21,063 nucleotides of DNA from Haplomitrium mnioides. Its lineage: Eukaryota > Marchantiophyta > Haplomitriopsida > Calobryales. Made by a program: the position numbers and the translations under genes. Shown here one piece after another: positions 16,561 through 21,063 of the stretch (position 1 is its first letter; each line of letters opens with the position of its first letter). Below the pieces are notes generated by a model, which did not search any database, had not been told where the DNA came from, and saw only the letters and a program-made list of their open reading frames with translations. The stretch covers positions 1 to 21,063 of the forward strand of contig JBNGIS010035324.1 of the NCBI GenBank assembly GCA_049999725.1, in the 5' to 3' direction.

Positions 16561-17430
16561 TAATGGAGGTGGGAAATATTAGTATCTTACATTTGGATGA
16601 GACAACTAGTGGGAATTATCATCAAAAACTACAAGAAGATGTTTTTCTTAGTCTTGTTTGGGCACTATTGGTCATCAAAGATAGTGAGTATTATTTTTTT
16701 CCATTCAAGATGGTATTCTCTATCGAAGCCATCAAGTATATGCTCTACAAGATGATATGCTTTGAATGACTCATTTAAAAAAAACGTATAACATTCCCAA
16801 CTCTGGGCATCTTGGAGTAGATAAAACCGCAGGGTTGTTTCAACGCACTTCGTGGTGGTCTAGCTTGGCTTGAGATGTTCGTAGTTTTGTTCATTTGTAT
16901 GAAAGTTGTCAATGAAACAAAACTTCAAATCAAAAACCAGCGGAACTTCTTTAGCCACTACCAATTCTTACTGCTTGTTGGGAATATGTAAGTTTGGATC
17001 TTGTCACTTCACTTCCAATTATGCCTTATTGGTTTACTACCATTGTGGTGTTTATTGGTAAGCTCAACAAGCAGATTCATTTAGCACCAACTGTGGATAC
17101 AGTAGATGCTCCATAATTGGCAAACATTTACTTTGATGTTGTCTTTCATCATTATGGAATGCTCAAGGTGTTAATATTCGATAGAGATCCACATTTCATT
17201 GGAAAGTTTTAGAGAGAGTTGTTCAAACTTTTGGGAGCCAAACTCTCTATGTCTATTGCTTATCATCCTCAAAAAGATGGGCAAACGGAGCACACTAATC
17301 ACATTGTAGAGGATATGCTTCGCACCTTCATCAATGTTCATCACACTAGTTGGGATAGTTTCTTACCAATTGTGGAGTTTGCCTACAACAACTCCAAATA
17401 AGCAAGTACTAGGTTTTCTGAGTTCTTTTT
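16561..17430 (+). pseudogene. Tether and integrase of element A
   Basis: ISILHLDETTS and the tether precede SGHLGVDKT and a zinc domain in which the first Cys of the pair is Tyr (LYESCQ). The core has VSLDLVTSLP (first Asp), IFDRDPHF (second Asp) and QKDGQTEHTN (Glu). At least six stops and a few phase changes lie between 16790 and 17400. The triad residues remain but the ORF does not. Confidence 0.9.
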
Positions 17431-17860
17431 TAATTCGGTTAACATCCTCTTATTCTTGATGATTTTCTTGCTCTCTCTTCTTCCAATATTCCAAGTATTT
17501 CTACCTTTTTGTCTTGTTTATCTTTTTATGTGCAAGATGCTCGCAACCATCTTACTATTGCTCAAAATTGGCAAAAAAATATGCTGATAGCCGTCTTCAT
17601 GATTGCTTTTACGTTTTAGGTGACCAAGTTATGTTATCTACTCACAATCTCCCATTGTCTTTAGATATTTAGGTTTATGTGTTATCTTCTAATTGGATTG
17701 GTTCTTTCTCTATTTCTCAAGTTGTTTCTCTCGTTGTTTATAAACTTGATCTTCTTCTTCATATGAAGATTCATCTTGTGTTCCATGTCTCTAAACTCAA
17801 ACCTTTTGTTCCTAGTCCATCTTCTTTTCCAAATTGTGTTCATACCCCCTCTTCCAACTA
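17431..17860 (+). pseudogene. Integrase C-terminal GPF module of element A
   Basis: The sequence aligns with B 20397-20820: HLTIAQNWQK with a seven-A run (frameshifting), CVLGDQVMLST-like text, WIGSFSISQVVS (Gly-Pro-Phe changed to Gly-Ser-Phe), YKLDLLLHMKIH and VFHVSKLKPFVPSPSSF. Confidence 0.85.
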
Positions 17861-18087
17861 TTGTTCTTGATGATTATGAAGAATTTGAAGTACACCGCAT
17901 TTTGGCGAAAGAGTTATCAAGCAAGAACGACATCCACAAGTTAATTACAAGGTTTTGTGGAAAGGCTATCTACTTCATGATTCTATTTCTGAACCTTATT
18001 CAAACCTTGAGAATCCTCAAGAGGTTATTCAAATATTTGAAAGTTGTGGTAATGACGAGGATGTCATTGATTAGAAGATAGGTATTA
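17861..18087 (+). pseudogene. Chromodomain of element A (frameshifted)
   Basis: The domain begins EEFEVHRILAK, then one A is missing relative to B (GCGAAAGAG against GCGAAAAGAG). The remainder (WKGY, ATWEP-like and the final helix) is readable only in another phase, and the WEP region is worn. It ends with NDEDVID and a stop, then the polypurine region AGAAGATAGGTATTA. Confidence 0.82.
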
Positions 18088-18159
18088 TGCAACAGTACAA
18101 GCATGAGGTTGTGCTATTTATAAGAAAATAGAGAGGAGTGAAGGAAGTAGTAGGGTTGA
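18088..18159 (+). repeat. 3' LTR stub of element A (72 bp)
   Basis: TGCAACAGTACAAGC aligns to the first 72 bases of the B LTR (TGTAATAGTACAAGC). It ends at the TG of element B, so B interrupts it. Confidence 0.88.
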
Positions 18160-18251
18160 TGTAATAGTACAAGCATAAGGTTGTGCTATTTATAAGAAAA
18201 TAGAGAGGACTGAAGGAAGTGGTAGTGAATCACTTTTAGGTTAAGATTGGA

Positions 18252-18339
18252 TTACTTGCTTTTGAAGTCACTTTTGGTGGAGAGTAACTTTTAGGTTACT
18301 TGTATTTGAAGTCACTTTTGGTAGTGAGTCACCTTCAGG
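18252..18339 (+). repeat. Two 44-bp tandem units in U3 of B
   Basis: Units 18252-18295 and 18296-18339 both begin TTACTTG and contain GAAGTCACTTTTGGT followed by a GAGT(A/C)AC(T/C)TT(T/C)AGG half. The LTRs of C have one such unit. The words resemble each other, giving five imperfect AGTCACTTTT-like sites in U3. Confidence 0.85.
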
Positions 18340-18395
18340 GCTGAAATGAGAAGTGACTTGTAAGTGAAGAAAGAGGGATGACACTCTCTTCTCTT

Positions 18396-18403
18396 GTATA
18401 AAT
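18396..18403 (+). promoter_or_regulatory. TATA box of element B LTR
   Basis: TATAAATA lies upstream of the GGGCTTCTTAGCCCC block, which is conserved in the C LTR and is a candidate start-site region with a short palindrome (GGGCTtcttAGCCC). Confidence 0.65.
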
Positions 18404-18588
18404 AGAAGGGCTTCTTAGCCCCACTCCTCGTTCTGGAGTTCCTCTCAAATCACTTGGGTTCTTTGGTTGCTTGGCTTTGTCTCGTATTCTTGGCTTTAGT
18501 TTGATTATTGGTTTTGAGTTGTGTAACTCTTTTAGAGTTGTCTTGAATTATTACTTACTTGGAATTCGGTCTTTGAGTTCTTTTACAT

Positions 18589-18600
18589 TGGTATCAGAGC
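18589..18600 (+). promoter_or_regulatory. Primer binding site of element B
   Basis: TGGTATCAGAGC starts one base after the LTR and is complementary to the 3' end of plant initiator Met tRNA, the usual primer of plant Ty3 elements. Confidence 0.95.
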
Positions 18601-18618
18601 CATGTTCTTTTCGATGAA

Positions 18619-19156
18619 ATGGAGAATCAAGAAGGGAGGATGCAAGCGATGCAACAACAAATTGAATATCTTTCTTGCTTGCTAGAAGCTCAAATGCAAA
18701 TGGGGAATAGGGCACTTTTTCAAGAAGAAGAAAGTCATGTGCGATTTCCCAAGCCAAAGGCTTATGATGGCAAGACGGTTCTTGGTGCATTTGAGAATTT
18801 CTTGTTTGATTGTGAGCAATATTTTGAGGCTACCAATATAAGAGAGGATGGTAGAAGGATTCTATTCGCTGCAAGTCAGTTGGAAGGAGTGGCAAAGACT
18901 TGGTGGAGATATCAAATTGAGCAAGTTCAACGTGGATTTGCCACTCCAATTGCTTCTTGGTAAGAGTTTAAAGAAGCGGTAAATCTAAGATTTAGGGTTT
19001 TGAATGCTCCAAAGGTGGCACAAAATCGTTTGGCAAAACTGAAGCAACTTGGTACGGTAAGGAGCTATGTCACTCAATTTCAAAATATCATTATGCAAAT
19101 TCCTAATATGGGCGAGGGAGAAGCTTTGGATCGTTTTGTTTGAGGATTGAAGTCTT
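18619..19156 (+). pseudogene. gag: Gag of element B, fused to RNase H by deletion
   Basis: ATG 18619 is the first after the primer site. The N-terminus is Gln-rich (MQAMQQQIEYLS). Then come RFPKPKAYDGK, FENFLFDCEQYFEATNI, AASQLEGVAKTWWRYQ and, past a TAA at 18961-18963, FKEAVNLRFRVLNAPKV, YVTQFQNIIMQIPNM and EALDRFV. A TGA then falls at the expected Arg/His codon. The zinc knuckle is gone with the downstream deletion. The TAA replaces a Tyr codon. Gag builds the particle and binds the RNA. Confidence 0.9.
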
Positions 19157-19159
19157 GCA
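19157..19159 (+). other. Deletion junction in element B at GCA
   Basis: Left of it the sequence follows gag of C to 13692; right of it the sequence follows RNase H of C from 12082. GCA occurs at both points in C. About 1.6 kb covering the gag end, protease and RT is absent. Confidence 0.75.
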
Positions 19160-19505
19160 ATCTCTTCTCATCCTATTCTATAGCCCTATGATCCAAAGAC
19201 ACGTTGTATAGTTGATTTTGATGCTTCTAATTTTGCTATTGGAGCAGTTTTGCAGGAAGAGCTTGAGGATGGGCTTCATCCAATTGCCTTAATGTCACGC
19301 CGGTTGAATGCAGCAAAAAGAAACTATTCTGCAAGGGATTGAGAGCAATTGGCAATGGTTTAGGCTACAAAAGTATGGAGGCATTATCTTTTGGGAAGAC
19401 TTGTAGTTATGCGCACAGATCACAAACCATTGTTACAACCAATCCATTTGGAAAATATGACAAGTTGCCATTCTTGATGCACTGTCACGAAGGCCGGATC
19501 ATCGA
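19160..19505 (+). pseudogene. RNase H remnant of element B
   Basis: CIVDFDASNFAIGAVLQ holds the first Asp. GLHPIALMSRRLNA, RNYSARD and EQLAMV (Glu) follow, with stops at the codons after RD and AMV. RTDHKPLLQPIHLE keeps the third Asp. The RNase H tail is shortened: between TTGCCAT and TCTTGATGCACT 71 bases present in A are missing. Confidence 0.88.
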
Positions 19506-19718
19506 GTGAATACAATGGAGGTGAGCAACATTAGTATCTTACATTTAGACGAAGCAACTAGTGGGAGTTATAGTCAAAAACTACAAGAAAATGCTTTCTT
19601 TAGTTTGGTTCAAGCACGAATGGTCGTCAATGATAGTGAGTATCATTCTTTCTCCATTCGAGATGGTATTCTCTATCGAGACCATTAAATATATGTTCCA
19701 CAAGATGATACGCTTCAA
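19506..19718 (+). pseudogene. RNase H-integrase tether of element B
   Basis: MEVSNISILHLDEATSGSYS and FSIRDGILYRDH match A and C; a stop follows at the HH/NIYV position (TAA at 19686-19688). The open part is a relic of the polyprotein. Read-through from gag is blocked upstream. Confidence 0.82.
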
Positions 19719-20396
19719 ATGACTTGTTTACAAGAAGCGTATGGCATTCCTATCTCTGGGCATCTTGGAGTAGATAAAACTATAGAGTTGCTTCAACGCA
19801 CTTGGTGGTGGCCTCACTTGGCTCGAGATGTTTGTGGTTTTGTTCGTTCGTGTGAAAGTTGTCAACAAAACAAAGCTTTGAATAAAAAACCAGCGGAACT
19901 TCTTCAACCGTTACCAATTCCTATTGCTCATTGGGAACATGTAAGTTTGGATCTTGTCACTTCACTTCCAACTACGCCTCGTGGGTTTACAGCTATTGTG
20001 GTGTTTGTGGACAAGCTGAGCAAGCAGATTCATTTAGCGCCAACGATGGATACAGTCGATGCTCTACAATTGGCAAAAATTTACTTTGATACTGTTTTTC
20101 GCCATCACGGAATGCCTAAGGTGTTAATATCTGATCGAGATCCGCGTTTCATTGGAAAGTTTTGGAGAGATTTATTCAAACTTCTAGGAATGAAACTTTC
20201 TATGTCTACTGTTCATCATCCGCAAACAGATGGGCAAATGGAGTGTGCTAATTGTACTGTGGAGGACATGCTTCGCGCGTTCATCAATGTTCATCACACT
20301 GATTGGGATAGTTTCTTATCGGCTGTGGAGTTTGCTTACAACAACTTCAAACAAGCAAGTACTCGGTTTTCTCCTTTCTTTCTTAATTCGAGTTAG
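19719..20396 (+). CDS. Integrase zinc domain and core of element B, open reading frame
   Basis: This 225-codon frame is the best preserved coding piece of the window. The zinc domain has SGHLGVDKT and CESCQQNK, but the first His of HHCC is Tyr (EAYG for the family EAHD). The core has LDLVTSLP (Asp1), ISDRDPRF (Asp2) and, 35 residues later, the Glu of DGQMECAN, so the DD35E triad is complete. It ends WDSFLSAVEFAYNNFKQAST and RFSPFFLNSS, with a stop replacing the next Gly/Gln region. Integrase inserts the DNA copy into the nuclear genome. The ATG is probably not a natural start, since this is part of a polyprotein. Confidence 0.88.
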   Translation: MTCLQEAYGIPISGHLGVDKTIELLQRTWWWPHLARDVCGFVRSCESCQQNKALNKKPAELLQPLPIPIAHWEHVSLDLVTSLPTTPRGFTAIVVFVDKLSKQIHLAPTMDTVDALQLAKIYFDTVFRHHGMPKVLISDRDPRFIGKFWRDLFKLLGMKLSMSTVHHPQTDGQMECANCTVEDMLRAFINVHHTDWDSFLSAVEFAYNNFKQASTRFSPFFLNSS

Positions 20397-20820
20397 CATC
20401 CTCTTGTTCTCGATGGTTTGTTTTCTCCTACTTCTTCTAATGTTCTAAGTATTTCTACTTTTTTGTCTCGTTTATCTTCTTCCTTGCAAGATGCTTGCAA
20501 CCATCTTACTGTTGCTCAAAATCGGCAAAAAAATATGCCGATAGCCGTCGTTGTGCTTGCTCTGATGTTTTAGGTGACCAAGTTATGTTATCCACTTATG
20601 ATCTTTCATTGTTTTTAGATACTCAAGTTCAGAAGTTATCTTTTGCTTGGATTGGTCCTTTCTCTATTTCTCAAGTTATTTCTCATGTTGCTTATAAACT
20701 TGATCTTCCTCTTCATATGAAGATTCATCATGTGTTCCATGTGTCTAAACTTAAGCCTTTTGTTCCTAGTCCATCTTTCTTTCCAAATCGTGTTCAACTT
20801 CCTCCTCCGACCATTGTTCT
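20397..20820 (+). pseudogene. Integrase C-terminal GPF module of element B
   Basis: HPLVLDGLFSPTSSNV and HLTVAQNRQK are in the integrase phase. A seven-A run at 20527-20533, one A short of C, then shifts to the phase used by YADSRR, CSDVLGDQVMLST, WIGPFSISQVIS, YKLDLPLHMKIHHVFHVS and KLKPFVPSP. The GPF block is intact. Confidence 0.88.
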
Positions 20821-21028
20821 TGATGATCATAAAGAATTTAAAGTAGATCGCATTTTGGCGAAAAGAGTTATCAAGCACGGGCGACATCCACAAGTTCAAT
20901 ACAAGGTTTTGTGGAAAGGCTATCCACTTCATGATGCTACTTGGGAACCTTCTTCAAATCTTGAGAATGCTCAAGAAGCTATTAAAATTTTTGAAAGTTG
21001 CGGGAATGACGAGGACATCATCGACTAG
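20821..21028 (+). pseudogene. Chromodomain of element B (intact sequence, separated by frameshift)
   Basis: The frame reads EFKVDRILAKRVIKHG, QVQYKVLWKGYPLHDATWEP and NAQEAIKIFESCG, then an acidic end (NDEDIID) and a TAG. The aromatic residues of the histone-binding cage are expected near Tyr and Trp in YKVLWKGY. Compared with A and C this is the undamaged version. It would steer integration to heterochromatin, consistent with the nesting seen here (inference). Confidence 0.92.
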
Positions 21029-21041
21029 ACGGCGGGGATTA
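21028..21041 (+). promoter_or_regulatory. Polypurine tract of element B
   Basis: GACGGCGGGGATTA lies between the stop codon and the TG of the 3' LTR, equivalent to the tract in C. Confidence 0.8.
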
Positions 21042-21063
21042 TGTAATAGTACAAGCATAAGGT
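21042..21063 (+). repeat. Start of 3' LTR of element B (cut by window end)
   Basis: The 22 visible bases are identical to the first 22 of the 5' LTR at 18160. Confidence 0.9.

Larger units (their letters stand above)
15587..18159 (+). mobile_element. Element A: 5'-truncated Ty3 chromovirus fragment
   Basis: The fragment starts inside RT at the equivalent of C 12560-12580 and continues through RNase H, integrase and chromodomain to a 72-bp stub of the 3' LTR. There is no 5' LTR, gag or protease. It is the same family as C and B. The left edge abuts the 125-bp repeat and the right edge is the insertion site of B. Confidence 0.9.
18160..18587 (+). repeat. 5' LTR of element B (428 bp)
   Basis: It begins TGTAATAGTACAAGC and ends TTCTTTTACA. 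A TATAAATA box is at about 18396-18403. U3 holds a tandem duplication of 44 bp that C lacks, which explains most of its extra length over the C LTR. Confidence 0.93.
18160..21063 (+). mobile_element. Element B: Ty3 chromovirus with internal deletion, continuing past the window
   Basis: It has an intact 5' LTR, a perfect primer site, gag, a deletion fusing gag to RNase H, an open integrase core, a GPF module, a chromodomain, a polypurine tract and the first 22 bases of a 3' LTR. Those 22 bases are identical to the 5' LTR start. It is about 3.3 kb if the 3' LTR is full length. It lacks protease and RT, so any movement would need them from another copy. Confidence 0.92.

Noticed and set aside
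20636-20932. 98-codon minus-strand frame
   Set aside because: Shadow of the GPF module and chromodomain of B.
1-21063. CRISPR arrays, tRNA or rRNA genes, bacterial operons
   Set aside because: No regularly spaced repeats, no cloverleaf-like tRNA sequence and no rRNA-like stretch seen; all coding content is plant LTR retroelement.

Overview
The window is intergenic DNA from a plant nucleus, built almost entirely from nested, decayed LTR retrotransposons. No intact host gene, tRNA, rRNA or CRISPR array was recognised. Plant origin is inferred from the element types: Ty3-type chromoviruses with a C-terminal chromodomain and an initiator-Met tRNA primer site, and a plant-style Ty1/copia element. 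Stop codons and frameshifts are dense, and differences between copies are mostly transitions. This suggests a large, methylated, slowly purged genome (gymnosperm or fern would fit), but the species cannot be named.

Layout, left to right. 1-2148 is unidentified DNA. 2149-3742 is the left arm of an old plus-strand element, here called X. It has a protease-like tail, a domain resembling a C5-cytosine methyltransferase, a (GA)n tract with a 10-N assembly gap, and an integrase-tail-like domain. X is interrupted at 3742/3743 and resumes at 14655 with a degenerate PHD finger. The interrupting element is C (3743-14649), a minus-strand chromovirus flanked by a perfect 5-bp duplication, TGATG. C is itself split by a plus-strand Ty1/copia element (5032-11015), which sits in the integrase gene between the second Asp and the Glu of the catalytic triad.

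To the right of X lie two 125-bp direct repeats (15073-15197 and 15462-15586). Next is A (15587-18159), a 5'-truncated plus-strand chromovirus of the same family as C. Its 3' LTR is cut after 72 bp by B (18160 to beyond the window), a third member with an intact 5' LTR and primer site, a gag, a 1.6-kb internal deletion and the only unbroken integrase core.

Inferred order of events: X inserted first, then C into X, then copia into C; separately A, then B into A. None of the chromovirus copies could make active reverse transcriptase. A and C each lost one catalytic Asp and B lost the whole domain, so B would have needed help in trans. The copia element keeps its RT aspartates but has stops, frameshifts and a Glu-to-Lys change in the integrase triad. 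The most unusual item is X, a retroelement that appears to have carried both a DNA-methyltransferase-like domain and a PHD finger.
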